A DNA stretch of 46,986 nt from Candidatus Poribacteria bacterium (lineage in GTDB: Bacteria; Poribacteria; WGA-4E; WGA-3G). Positions 25,076 to 33,772 of the stretch are shown in pieces. The position numbers and the translations under genes are program-made. Each line of letters begins with the position of its first letter. The first letter of the stretch is position 1. Under the pieces are notes generated by a model. The model was not told the origin of the DNA. It worked only from the letters and a program-made list of their open reading frames with translations, and made no database searches. The stretch lies in NCBI GenBank assembly GCA_009845545.1, contig VXZK01000018.1, positions 1 to 46,986 of the forward strand. The letters run 5' to 3'.

Positions 25076-26553
25076 TTGTTCCTCTCAACACCCTTAGCGA
25101 CAAATCTTAGGCTTTGTACTTTAGCAAAAGGCGTTTCCCCGGTCTTCCCTAAAAACTTATCAACGCCTTGTGCGATAGCGGCGGCAATTTTATGCTGATA
25201 CGCTGATGTTGTGAGTTTCCGTCCTTCCACTGGATTTGACACAAATCCGGTCTCAATGAGAATAGCAGGCACCTTTGTTCCGATCAAAACCACAAAACGA
25301 GCGTGCTTGACCCCACGGTCAACCGCTCCTGTGTTCTGTACCAATGTATCCTGTACATGCCTTGCCAAGCGTTTGCTATCCTCACTTTTGCTTTCCCGTA
25401 TCAATCCGTCCAACAATGTCTCCAATTCTTGGATACTATAGCCGGAGTTTATATTCTCTCGTGCTGCGATTTTTTCTGAGGCTTTGTCCGTACTGTTGAC
25501 ATCCAGATAGTAGGTTTCGATTCCGTTGGCTCTCGAACTGTCAGCTGCATTGGCATGGATGCTTAGGAAAAGGTCTGCTTTATGTTGCGTCGCGAATTCG
25601 GTACGTTTTTTGAGTGGAATAAAATGATCGGTCTCGCGTGTCATCAGAACTGTGTAGCCCTTTGCTGTTAAGACCTCGCGAAGTTTGTGTGAGATACTGA
25701 GAACAATACCTTTCTCTCCAAGATTACTACTTCCGAGTCCTCCTGGGTCTTTCCCGCCGTGTCCGGGGTCGATAACAATCGTCTTCGCGGTTAACCCAAA
25801 TTCTCGCGTTAACGATTTTGGGACTAAAGGCTCAGGATCCGTAATCGGTGCTGCGGATTTTGGTTGCTTTGCTTGCTGTGGTTGAGTCCGCTGTTGTGGT
25901 TGTATTTGAATATTTTCTTTAGCGGGTGGAGCAGCAGGTTTGGGTTGTGTCTTGAGTATTTGTAGTTCTTTAGCGGCAACATCGCCAATTTCCTGATTTA
26001 TTGAAGAATCAACAAGGCTTTTATAGGACGTTTCAGCGCGTGTGCCATATCCTTGCCTTGCATACGCACGTGCCAATTCCAACTTGGCAGGCTCAGATAC
26101 TTGGGAATCCGGATAACGGTTCCCGACGAGTTGGTATTGCATGATAGCCTGAGAATCGTCGTTGATATAATCGTAGCAACGTCCTAACCAGTAGTGAGCC
26201 AGTGGTCTGTATGTTGAGTTAGGATAGGTGTGAATTAGTTTTCGGAGTGCTTTAATCGCCTGTTGCGGGGCTTCGGTGTCCCCAACCTTGATGCTCCACA
26301 TCCAACTTGAGGCGATTGCGTATTGGGCATCATCTGCTGACGGTCCCTGGATATCTACATCAATAACCTTTTGGAACTCTGAAACAAGGGCACGCCACTC
26401 GGCAGCAGTGGCACGCGTTGTCCCGGTTGCATACGCATGATGGCGCAGTGAAGCCTCTTCATATAACGAAACCTCTTTATAACCTGACATGCTCACACAA
26501 CCAGGCAATATTGCCAGAAAAAGTCCCAGCAGACAAAAACGACACATTTTCAT
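25072..26553 (-). CDS. Lipoprotein N-acetylmuramoyl-L-alanine amidase with TPR-like N-terminal half
   Basis: The 493-residue protein starts with a lipoprotein signal (CLLGLFLAILPGC; acylated Cys about residue 19). A TPR/YfiO-like helical part follows (STYRPLAHYWLGRCYDYIND, then QVSEPAKLELARAYARQGYG), then a Pro/Gln-rich linker. The C-terminus is an Amidase_3 domain from about residue 260: TIVIDPGHGGKDPGG, the Glu in NLGEKGIVLSIS, LSIHANA and AILIETGFVSNP supply the zinc and catalytic residues. It cleaves the amide between N-acetylmuramic acid and L-alanine in peptidoglycan and is expected to be anchored in the outer or inner membrane. AGAGGAG lies upstream of the start. Confidence 0.93.
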   Translation of the reverse strand: MKMCRFCLLGLFLAILPGCVSMSGYKEVSLYEEASLRHHAYATGTTRATAAEWRALVSEFQKVIDVDIQGPSADDAQYAIASSWMWSIKVGDTEAPQQAIKALRKLIHTYPNSTYRPLAHYWLGRCYDYINDDSQAIMQYQLVGNRYPDSQVSEPAKLELARAYARQGYGTRAETSYKSLVDSSINQEIGDVAAKELQILKTQPKPAAPPAKENIQIQPQQRTQPQQAKQPKSAAPITDPEPLVPKSLTREFGLTAKTIVIDPGHGGKDPGGLGSSNLGEKGIVLSISHKLREVLTAKGYTVLMTRETDHFIPLKKRTEFATQHKADLFLSIHANAADSSRANGIETYYLDVNSTDKASEKIAARENINSGYSIQELETLLDGLIRESKSEDSKRLARHVQDTLVQNTGAVDRGVKHARFVVLIGTKVPAILIETGFVSNPVEGRKLTTSAYQHKIAAAIAQGVDKFLGKTGETPFAKVQSLRFVAKGVERNK

Positions 26554-26858
26554 AATGTTTCTCCTCTTACCCGATATTTTGTTGTTTATTTATTTTGTAT
26601 ACCATAAAATAAAACGAAATATTTCCTTTTTTCGTTACTAAATTGTGCTATTACGATAGCGATCAGCAGTCAGTGAAGATCGCGAGCGTGAAGAGACACC
26701 CAAGCAAACACTTGCTCCTACAGTGAAGGCAATCGCACCGGATCGTGAGCACAGCTTGCTCCTACAGTGAAGGCAATCGCACCGGATCGCGAGCACAGCT
26801 CGCTCCTACAGCGGAAGGGTCGGGATACTGAATGGCTCTGATCAACTGCATTTCCGTG
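26554..26858. other. Divergent intergenic with 44-bp tandem repeats
   Basis: This is the gap between the divergent amidase and PhyH genes. It holds the amidase leader (an AT-rich stretch with TATACA), the tandem repeat array described separately and the PhyH promoter. I see no gene. Confidence 0.5.
26714..26815. repeat. 44-bp tandem repeat made of CTAC-foot hairpins
   Basis: GCTCCTACAGTGAAGGCAAT begins at 26714 and again at 26758; a third GCTCCTACAG begins at 26802, so the period is exactly 44. Each unit contains CGAGC/GCTCG-type stems (GCGAGC-ACA-GCTCGC in the last, with mismatched variants before). A more degraded relative precedes at 26676-26713 (AGCAA-ACAC-TTGCT). Confidence 0.8.
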
Positions 26859-26887
26859 TTGACTCACATTATTATCTATGCTAAACT
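26859..26887 (+). promoter_or_regulatory. Promoter of the second PhyH gene
   Basis: TTGACT (26859-26864), 17-base spacer and TAAACT (26882-26887), about 40 bases before the start codon. Confidence 0.55.
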
Positions 26888-26927
26888 GACATTTCACAAC
26901 TGATTCTGAATATGATGGAAGGCACCG

Positions 26928-27635
26928 ATGGAACTGACTCCGCAAGAAATCCAACTGTTTCGCCACAATGGCTTCATCAAATTTCCGACCCAACTCTCTA
27001 CCGATCACGTAGCGGCATTAAAAACGGCGGCGTTGAAGGACATAGCGGAAGGCGTAGAACCTGTTGCACGTCAAGATGACAGAATTATCCGCATCTCCGC
27101 AATTTGGGAGCGCGGCGGTATCTTCCAAGAGACGATCACATGTGATGAAATTCTCAACCCATTGGAATCGCTATTGGGTTCGGATATAGAATTCGTGTTA
27201 AATCGCCACAATCATGTCTATCTCCGAGATGCGGGTTCAAGTCATTCGCTGGCGTTACATCGCGATGTCCGTCACTGGTCACGGACAATAGCGACTGTCT
27301 TGGTCTATTTGGAGGACACAAATTTAGAAAATGGTTGTACACGGGTTGTGCCTGGATCACACCACTTACCCGCTTTCGCTAATCTTCAAGATGAAACACT
27401 ACAAGAGATCGCTGCGAGTCAAGCGATTCCGTTACCGATGCCAGCAGGCGGTTTGCTCGCCATTGATAGCATGATAATCCATTCGGCAGGCATCAATCGG
27501 ACAGATAGCACGCGGATGAGTATGACGCTCGGTTATCATAGTGCGGATGAACTCACGTGGGAAGAAAATCCGCGGAGAGTGCTTGTCCGTGGCACGCGAC
27601 CGTATCGCGGTAACGACAAGCCAGGGGAATATTAG
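26928..27635 (+). CDS. Phytanoyl-CoA dioxygenase (PhyH) family protein
   Basis: A 235-residue Fe(II)/2-oxoglutarate oxygenase, shorter than usual for the family. LTPQEIQLFRHNGFIKF is the usual N-terminal helix, LALHRDVRHW carries the HxD metal ligands, and VVPGSHHLP and DSMIIHSAGINRTDSTRMSM carry the distal histidine and arginine. The substrate is unknown. It is only distantly related to the PhyH protein at 13377, so they are separate paralogues. The gene stands alone between the tandem repeats and the tRNA pair. Confidence 0.9.
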   Translation: MELTPQEIQLFRHNGFIKFPTQLSTDHVAALKTAALKDIAEGVEPVARQDDRIIRISAIWERGGIFQETITCDEILNPLESLLGSDIEFVLNRHNHVYLRDAGSSHSLALHRDVRHWSRTIATVLVYLEDTNLENGCTRVVPGSHHLPAFANLQDETLQEIAASQAIPLPMPAGGLLAIDSMIIHSAGINRTDSTRMSMTLGYHSADELTWEENPRRVLVRGTRPYRGNDKPGEY

Positions 27636-27744
27636 TATCCGGGCGAAATTTGTTCTGCTATTGAGATCGACTTGCAAGCAATACCTGAAAACCATTTTGG
27701 TAAGGGTTATTTTTATTATTTTTTCGGAAAAAAGTAATTTTTTC

Positions 27745-27773
27745 TTGACAAACATTAGCCGATGTGGTATACT
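27745..27773 (+). promoter_or_regulatory. Promoter of the tRNA pair
   Basis: TTGACA (27745-27750), 17-base spacer and TATACT (27768-27773), 39 bases upstream of tRNA-Val. Very close to consensus. Confidence 0.8.
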
Positions 27774-27812
27774 TAATAACGTCCTTGAGGTGAGATGCTA
27801 TAATCTCATTTT

Positions 27813-27886
27813 GGGCGGGTAGCTCAGGTGGCTAGAGCGACAGCCTTACAAGCTGTAGGTCACAGGTTCAAGTCCTGTCCCGCCTA
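27813..27886 (+). tRNA. tRNA-Val (UAC)
   Basis: The cloverleaf folds fully: acceptor GGGCGGG with CCCGCCT (first pair G-U), anticodon stem ACAGC/GCTGT with loop CTTACAA giving anticodon TAC, and T arm ACAGG-TTCAAGT-CCTGT. The discriminator is A. CCA is not encoded, so it must be added. Confidence 0.95.
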
Positions 27887-27905
27887 CCTGTTAGGTGATC
27901 TTTAT

Positions 27906-27980
27906 GGGCTCGTGGCGCAGTTGGTTTAGCGCGCCTGCCTGTCACGCAGGAGGTCGCGGGTTCAAGTCCCGTCGGGCCCG
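27906..27980 (+). tRNA. tRNA-Asp (GUC)
   Basis: Acceptor GGGCTCG pairs with CGGGCCC, anticodon stem CCTGC/GCAGG has loop CTGTCAC giving GTC, and the T arm is GCGGG-TTCAAGT-CCCGT. The discriminator is G. It lies 19 bases after tRNA-Val and is followed by TTTTTATTAT, likely the end of the shared transcript. Confidence 0.95.
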
Positions 27981-28185
27981 TTTTTATTATACCGAATTAG
28001 CCACAGGTTGTGTCTTACAATGCTGTGGTTTTTTCGTTACTGAACAACCTACCATAGTATTTATTCTCAGTATGCTATCTGTACCAACGAACCCAGCATG
28101 GAGATGTGAAGATGCAAACTGCAAGACAATCAGACACGTCCGCGCTTGCTGAATATAAACCCAAAAACGGAGGAATGACACTCTC

Positions 28186-29475
28186 GTGATTGATCTTAAA
28201 TTTATTCGCGAAAATACCGAAGACGTCCGCCAGATGTTAGCAGATCGGCATACGGAAGCTGATTTGGACCGGTTGGTAGCATTGGATACACGCTGGCGTG
28301 AGAATCTGACGCATACACAATCCCTTAAAGCACACCAAAACCGAGTCTCACAACAGATTGCTGAGCGCAAAAAGGCGAAACTGGATGCGACGGAGACTAT
28401 TGCCGAGATGCGGGAACTCTCCCAAAAAATCAAGGAACTCACTGCCGAAAACAACGATTCAAAAGCCGAGATAGACGCTATTCTACTGACGATTCCAAAT
28501 ATGCCCGAAGCAAGTACACCGGTTGGCACCTCTGAAGACGATAACATCGAAATTAAGACGTGGGGTGAATTGCCGAGTTTCGATTTTGAACTGAAACCGC
28601 ATTGGGAAATTGCTGAACAGTTGGATATCGTCGATTTTCAACGCGGTGCTAAGGTCGCGGGTAGCAACTTTGTGCTGTTCAAAGGCTTAGGGGCACGGTT
28701 AGAGCGCGCGCTGATTCAGTTCATGCTTGATTTGCACACAACACAGCACGGTTATACTGAAGTCTCTCCGCCGTTTCTCGCGAACCGTCCTACGATGACA
28801 GGGACAGGACAACTCCCGAAATTTGAGGCGGATATGTACCGCTGCGACAGGGACGAGGAAAATCGCGACAGCGATTTGTTCCTCATTCCAACAGCTGAAG
28901 TTCCTGTAACGAATCTGTTTGCAGGCGAGATCCTCTCCAGTGAAGATTTGCCTATCTATTACACTGCTTATACACCGTGTTTCCGGCGTGAAGCGGGTGC
29001 TTATGGCAAGGATACACGCGGTTTACAACGTATCCATCAATTTGATAAGGTAGAGATGGTGAAGTTTACGACCCCCGAAACCTCTTATACCGAACATGAA
29101 TCACTCTTAGCAAATGCCGAAAGCGTTTTGCAGGCGCTCGGGTTGCCGTATCGCGTTGTGCAACATTGCACAGTGGAACTCGGTTTCGCTGCAGCGAAAT
29201 GCTACGATATTGAGGTGTGGGCACCTGCGCGACAACGGTTTTTAGAGGTTTCTTCCTGTAGCAATTTTGAGGCGTTCCAAGCGCGTCGTGCGAATATCCG
29301 TTATCGTCCAGAAGCGGGGGCGAAACCGGAGTTCATCCATACGCTCAACGCGTCCGGTACTGCATTGCCACGCGTCGTCATTGCGCTCCTTGAAACGTAT
29401 CAGAACTCAGATGGCACAGTCCGTATACCTGCGGTGCTACAACCCTATATGGGTGGTCTGACGCAGATTGGATAA
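28186..29475 (+). CDS. serS: Seryl-tRNA synthetase
   Basis: The 429-residue class II synthetase charges tRNA-Ser. The N-terminal coiled coil (about residues 30-100: [20 protein letters not shown] and on) binds the tRNA long arm. Motif 2 is [16 protein letters not shown] and is followed by [12 protein letters not shown]; motif 3 lies in [20 protein letters not shown] keep the GTG start at 28186, which gives the usual [15 protein letters not shown] lies twelve bases upstream. A four-codon frame (ATG at 28175, MTLS) ends on the TGA that overlaps this GTG and may couple its translation. Confidence 0.96.
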   Translation: MIDLKFIRENTEDVRQMLADRHTEADLDRLVALDTRWRENLTHTQSLKAHQNRVSQQIAERKKAKLDATETIAEMRELSQKIKELTAENNDSKAEIDAILLTIPNMPEASTPVGTSEDDNIEIKTWGELPSFDFELKPHWEIAEQLDIVDFQRGAKVAGSNFVLFKGLGARLERALIQFMLDLHTTQHGYTEVSPPFLANRPTMTGTGQLPKFEADMYRCDRDEENRDSDLFLIPTAEVPVTNLFAGEILSSEDLPIYYTAYTPCFRREAGAYGKDTRGLQRIHQFDKVEMVKFTTPETSYTEHESLLANAESVLQALGLPYRVVQHCTVELGFAAAKCYDIEVWAPARQRFLEVSSCSNFEAFQARRANIRYRPEAGAKPEFIHTLNASGTALPRVVIALLETYQNSDGTVRIPAVLQPYMGGLTQIG

Positions 29476-29550
29476 AATCAGATCATTCAATTTTCCATAG
29501 ACAATTTCCGAACTTGGGTTTGTAATCTATGCTTAACAAGGACGTTAAAC

Positions 29551-30534
29551 ATGGCAAGAAGTACCACTGACAAAATCAATACTGTCTTAACTCAAAACAC
29601 TTTTTGGTTCCAGACCAGAGCGTTTGCGGAAAAAAGCGAAGCAGATATTACTGCTCTAAAAGAAACCTTACTTGTTGTGAGAAATAATGTCCAAAACGAA
29701 GGCCTCAGCAAAAAGTTGATTGAAGATTTGATTCTGGAAAAGAAATATGGTTTCAAGGCTTTGCTGGCACTGACAGGGTTTTCTAATGAAACTTTTAAGA
29801 GGTTAATCACTTTTATCCGAATCATTGATGACAAGGAACTTTCAACACTCTCTTACAGAGATCATTGGCAAGAAGGTGTAGAATCAGGAAAATCTGGCAT
29901 ACAGGAATGGTCTAACTCAAAAATTGAGAAAAAGATCCGAGAGTGTCCGAATTTTAGAAAAGGGATTGTTAATCTTTTTTTTGAAGGATGTACTGTCCCC
30001 GTGCTTTCTGAAACACTTCCACTTTTCGAGCTAAAAAAATTAGGCGTTTCTAAGCTCAGTTTTGAGGTTGAGGCGATGATAGATACATTGATTCGCTATA
30101 AAGAGAAGGGTTCTTACTCTGGAAAGTCTCAGAATAACGCCGAAGTCATTATTCAAGAACTATTAGATAAGATGGAAATCAGTTTTGAAAAAAGTGTAGA
30201 TCTGAATAAGTTAAAGGAACATGCTCCGAATCAAAAGCGCACGATGGATTTTGTTATTCCTGACCGAGAGAACCCTAAAATTGTTATTGAGGCATCGTAC
30301 TTAATAACTACCTCCTCGGGACAAGGTGATAAAGCAAAAACGGAGGTAGCGGTGAGCCAACTTATTGCCAAACATTATCCGAATGTGCATTTTTGGGGAT
30401 TTGTTGATGGTATTGGGTGGTATGTCCGCAAAAAAGATTTGGAAAGGATAGTTGGTGCATTTGAGGATGTCTTTACTTTGAAGGAAACAGAGCTCAAACG
30501 CTTCAGCGAATTATTAACTGCCATTTTGAAATAG
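29551..30534 (+). CDS. Probable type II restriction endonuclease
   Basis: The 327-residue product has no signal peptide or membrane segment and no clear match to a family I can name. The role is inferred from the methyltransferase gene 41 bases downstream on the same strand and from the C-terminal part, where RTMDFVIPDRENPKIVIEAS could be a divergent PD-(D/E)xK-type catalytic core (D, then E-A-S instead of E-x-K). SGQGDKAKTEVAVSQLI and FWGFVDGIGW are reminiscent of the end of several type II enzymes. The ribosome site AAGGA precedes the ATG. It is lower in GC than the neighbours (AAAA/GAAA-rich), which fits horizontal transfer. Confidence 0.6.
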   Translation: MARSTTDKINTVLTQNTFWFQTRAFAEKSEADITALKETLLVVRNNVQNEGLSKKLIEDLILEKKYGFKALLALTGFSNETFKRLITFIRIIDDKELSTLSYRDHWQEGVESGKSGIQEWSNSKIEKKIRECPNFRKGIVNLFFEGCTVPVLSETLPLFELKKLGVSKLSFEVEAMIDTLIRYKEKGSYSGKSQNNAEVIIQELLDKMEISFEKSVDLNKLKEHAPNQKRTMDFVIPDRENPKIVIEASYLITTSSGQGDKAKTEVAVSQLIAKHYPNVHFWGFVDGIGWYVRKKDLERIVGAFEDVFTLKETELKRFSELLTAILK

Positions 30535-30575
30535 CGTTGTGTTGACAAACACTCGTGGATTGTTTAAGGTGCGTT

Positions 30576-31547
30576 ATGAAAAAATATATCAATAAAATCA
30601 TTCACGGCGATTGCATAGAAGTCATGCGGGAGATACCTTCAAACAGCATTGACGTTACATTTGCGGATCCGCCCTTCAATTTGAAAAAGAAGTACGGAAC
30701 TTACAAGGACGAAAAAGAGACAGACGATTATTTGAGTTGGTGTAGACAATGGATTATGGAGATGGTCAGAATTACGAAGCCGAGTGGCTCCATCTTTGTT
30801 CACAACATCCCAAAATGGTTAACCTTTTATACGAGTTTCTTAAACGAAGCCGCAGATTTTCGGCATTGGATCGCGTGGGACGCGCCAACTGCTCCAATGG
30901 GTAAGACCTTACAACCGTCGCACTACGGCATCTTGTTCTACGCGAAAAATCAACAGGAAAACAAATTTTATGAAATCCGCTATCCGCATAAACGGTGTCG
31001 AAAATGCGGGTATCTGTTGAAAGACTACGGTGGGAAAAAGAAGATTTTGCACCCGTTTGGTCCCCTCGTTTCTGATGTTTGGTCAGATATTCATCGCATT
31101 CGCCATAACAAACATAGAGATCCGCACCCTTGCCAACTCCCAATTCATCTCTTAGAACGTCTCATTTTGATGAGCACGGATGAAGGGGATATAATTTTAG
31201 ATCCGTTTATGGGGACCGGCACAACAGCCGTTGCGGCCGCAAGATTGGGCAGAAAAGTTATCGGTATAGACCTTGATCCGCAATATGTAGAAATTACACA
31301 AAGAAAACTGGAGCAAGAATCCGCAAACTCTAAGATCGGCGATATATGGGTGAGTTTTCACCGCGGCGAAATCATCACGATTGCTGATAAAGATTGGGAG
31401 CCGCTGAAGTCACATTTTGTGATTCCAGAAGACATGCGGCGTATTGATTTTGAAAAGATTAAAACCGGTAGCGCAGTAATAGCAACAACCCCTCAAACAT
31501 TACAACTTCACTTGGAAATCGAAGAAGAGGCATGCGATTGCTATTAA
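30576..31547 (+). CDS. Type II DNA methyltransferase (DPPF class)
   Basis: The 323-residue enzyme methylates adenine N6 or cytosine N4 in DNA. DPPF is at about residues 34-37 (FADPPFNLKKKYG) and the SAM motif DPFMGTGTTAVAAARLGRKV lies in the C-terminal half, the beta-class order. A zinc-ribbon-like CRKCGYLL lies between them. I chose the ATG at 30576 because AAGGTG sits six bases before it; the track start is GTG. It pairs with the endonuclease-like gene upstream, and a short tail after the catalytic domain may help recognise the target site. The recognition sequence cannot be told. Confidence 0.88.
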   Translation: MKKYINKIIHGDCIEVMREIPSNSIDVTFADPPFNLKKKYGTYKDEKETDDYLSWCRQWIMEMVRITKPSGSIFVHNIPKWLTFYTSFLNEAADFRHWIAWDAPTAPMGKTLQPSHYGILFYAKNQQENKFYEIRYPHKRCRKCGYLLKDYGGKKKILHPFGPLVSDVWSDIHRIRHNKHRDPHPCQLPIHLLERLILMSTDEGDIILDPFMGTGTTAVAAARLGRKVIGIDLDPQYVEITQRKLEQESANSKIGDIWVSFHRGEIITIADKDWEPLKSHFVIPEDMRRIDFEKIKTGSAVIATTPQTLQLHLEIEEEACDCY

Positions 31548-31559
31548 TGCAAAGTTACA

Positions 31560-31579
31560 GCACAGCGGAGTGTGCCTAC
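31560..31579. repeat. CTAC-foot hairpin between convergent genes
   Basis: GCACA-GCGGAG-TGTGC followed by CTAC. It lies between the convergent methyltransferase and bioB genes and may also end transcription in both directions. Confidence 0.5.
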
Positions 31580-31584
31580 TACTT

Positions 31585-32658
31585 TTAAGATTTCATGCGC
31601 GGTCGAAGCACTTTTAGTTCTTTGAGAAGTACATCTCTTTTCTCTATGTCGTCCTGATTGAGTTGTTCAACGTCTTCAGCGTTTGTTTTCACCGTAAATC
31701 CGGCATCCTTGATCATCTCCACTGTCCGCGATGCCGTCGAACCTTCCGCATTTAGGTAGCCATCAATAAACATTGAATTTGCTGGATAGAGTGCCATCAC
31801 CTCCATACTTCTTAGGTGGTGTTCTCTACCTGCGGCGACCCTTATCTCTGCTCGTGGATTCAAGAATCGGTACAGACACAGGACTCGGAGACAATAATCT
31901 GGTGTCAGCGTTGGGGTTTCTGACAACTGCGTACCGGAGATCGGTAAGAAAAAGTTGACCGGAAGTGAGGCGACCTCAAGCTGACGGAGCGATTTGGCAA
32001 CCTGAATTAAGTCGTCTGTTCCTTCACCCATTCCTACGATTACACCTGAACAACAGGCGATCCCAACCGTTTGTGCGGCTTGTAGCGTCTCCATCCGATC
32101 CTGATACGTGTGCGTGCTACAGATATTTGGATAGTGGGCTTCGGAAGTATTCAGATTATGGTTTAACCTATCCAATCCCGCCGCTTTCAGGGTATGAGCG
32201 GATTCTATGTCAATTAGCCCTGCGGAGAGACATACCTCAATCGGATAGCGTGTCTTTACAGTGTGAATGAGTTCTGCGAGATGCGATACGCGTTTCGGCG
32301 AGGGGCCGCGTCCACTCATGACAATGCAGTAACGATACGCGCCTGATTCATAAGCGCGTTTTGCTTCTTCCAGAATCTCAGCATCGGGTTTTAAGGGATA
32401 AGCCTCAATGTCTGTCGTTGCTGAACTTGCCTGCGCGCAATAGCCACAATCCTCTGGGCAGTAGCCGTTTTGTGCGTTGTTGAGGATATGGAGTTGCACC
32501 TCGTTCTGGAAGTAAGTTTTGCGAACTTGGTATGCAGCATCCAATAGCGGAAGTAATTCCACGTCCGACCCAGCGAGTATCTTTTCACAACAGGCATCGG
32601 AGAGCAATTTGTCTTGGAGGCTGGTGGTTGTTAATTCATGATAAAATGTAGTCTTCAT
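31585..32658 (-). CDS. bioB: Biotin synthase
   Basis: The 357-residue radical-SAM enzyme inserts sulfur into dethiobiotin. The cluster motif is CPEDCGYCAQ (CxxxCxxC for the 4Fe-4S cluster). It is followed by the family pattern of helices, AGLDRLNHNLNTSEAHYPNI, and the second-cluster region near RVAAGREHHL. Length and order are standard for BioB. No other biotin genes are visible here. The next gene on the strand, the pyrK-like one, starts about 75 bases further up and is probably on a separate transcript. Confidence 0.95.
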   Translation of the reverse strand: MKTTFYHELTTTSLQDKLLSDACCEKILAGSDVELLPLLDAAYQVRKTYFQNEVQLHILNNAQNGYCPEDCGYCAQASSATTDIEAYPLKPDAEILEEAKRAYESGAYRYCIVMSGRGPSPKRVSHLAELIHTVKTRYPIEVCLSAGLIDIESAHTLKAAGLDRLNHNLNTSEAHYPNICSTHTYQDRMETLQAAQTVGIACCSGVIVGMGEGTDDLIQVAKSLRQLEVASLPVNFFLPISGTQLSETPTLTPDYCLRVLCLYRFLNPRAEIRVAAGREHHLRSMEVMALYPANSMFIDGYLNAEGSTASRTVEMIKDAGFTVKTNAEDVEQLNQDDIEKRDVLLKELKVLRPRMKS

Positions 32659-32733
32659 ATTTTTAACAATTGGGTTTCTGCTCCGATTTTTCAGGGTTTT
32701 CGATCGATGTCAACCACATTGATTACAATTAAA

Positions 32734-33552
32734 CTATTTAATATTCCATGCAATGTCAGTTGCATTAAAGACAGGTCCCTCGGTACAAACGCGTTGGTAT
32801 TCAATAGTGTTCATGTCAATATGGACAGGGCACACACAACCGAGACACACTCCCATTGCACACCCCATCCGATTTTCCATAGCGATTTGCGTTGGGACTT
32901 CAAAATCAGCGGTTATCTCTGCGACAGCGGAAAGCATCCCGTGTGGCCCGCATGCATAAACCGTTGGACTCTGCCAAGCGGTATTCTCAAGCAGGTCTGC
33001 GAGGATGTCAGTGACATACCCGTGATGCCCGATGCTTCCATCGTCCGTAGTTACATGTACTTCAATGTCAATTGCTTCTAAATCCTTGACACTCAAGAGT
33101 CGGGCATGATGCTGAGCCCCTACCAATCCGAGTGTGTGTATACCGTTTTTACGCAGTGCTACAGCCAGCAACATAAGTGAAGCGATTCCTGCACCGCCGC
33201 CAACGAGAATTGCGGGTTCGGGTTTGGTGGTAAAATCAAATGTATTGCCGAGCGGGCCCAACACCTGTATCGGTTCACCTTCCAGCATTTGCGACAATCG
33301 CTGCGTTCCTTCGCCGATAATCTGATAAAGCATCGTAATCTCGGGTCCGTCAACTGTATAGATTGTGAACGGGCGGCGGAGGAGCATACCGGTATCTTGT
33401 GAAATCATAACGTGGACGAACTGCCCCGGCCGTGCATGTTGCGCGATTTCGGGGCATTCACAACGCAATAGGTAGTGTGCTTCCGCTACCGCCTCGTTTG
33501 AGAGAATAACGGTATGGAGATCATAAGTGCTCGATAAACGGTCATTTGGCAT
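32734..33552 (-). CDS. pyrK: Dihydroorotate dehydrogenase electron transfer subunit (PyrK-like)
   Basis: The 272-residue flavoprotein passes electrons between dihydroorotate dehydrogenase B (PyrD) and NAD. The FAD-binding part has RRPFTIYTV and LVGGGAGIASLMLLA; the NAD-binding region ends in VYACGPHGMLSAVAEI. The C-terminus carries the 2Fe-2S motif CAMGVCLGCVCP plus a distal cysteine. Related sulfide dehydrogenase subunits look alike, so PyrK is probable but not certain; no pyrD is in the window. I start at 33552 (MPNDRL), because the longer ORF adds an unlikely basic tail that overlaps intergenic DNA. Confidence 0.82.
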   Translation of the reverse strand: MPNDRLSSTYDLHTVILSNEAVAEAHYLLRCECPEIAQHARPGQFVHVMISQDTGMLLRRPFTIYTVDGPEITMLYQIIGEGTQRLSQMLEGEPIQVLGPLGNTFDFTTKPEPAILVGGGAGIASLMLLAVALRKNGIHTLGLVGAQHHARLLSVKDLEAIDIEVHVTTDDGSIGHHGYVTDILADLLENTAWQSPTVYACGPHGMLSAVAEITADFEVPTQIAMENRMGCAMGVCLGCVCPVHIDMNTIEYQRVCTEGPVFNATDIAWNIK

Positions 33553-33719
33553 AGCATATATGTTACCACGAAAAATTGGATGTGGCAAGGCTATTCTACG
33601 CCTGGGGGGCAAAATATGTTTTTTACTATCTTTTTAAGAATAGCGGTATCTATAAGAGTTGAAACAACATTCTGTTTCCGTCAGTTGACCCCCAACGGTT
33701 CTGACAGTAAAGAATTTAT

Positions 33720-33747
33720 TTGCAATTTTTGGGAATTATGCTATGAT
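33720..33747 (+). promoter_or_regulatory. Possible promoter of the metallophosphoesterase gene
   Basis: TTGCAA (33720-33725), 16-base spacer and TATGAT (33742-33747), followed by AAGGAG near 33756. Weak at -35. Confidence 0.4.
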
Positions 33748-33772
33748 TATGCCCCAAGGAGAATAAGATATA

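Noticed and set aside
26676-26815. CRISPR-like array
   Set aside because: Units are contiguous 44-base tandem copies with no unique spacers, and no cas genes are present.
27895-28152. 85-residue ORF on the plus strand
   Set aside because: It runs through tRNA-Asp (SWRSWFSAPACHAGGRGFKSRRA is translated tRNA) and has no support downstream.
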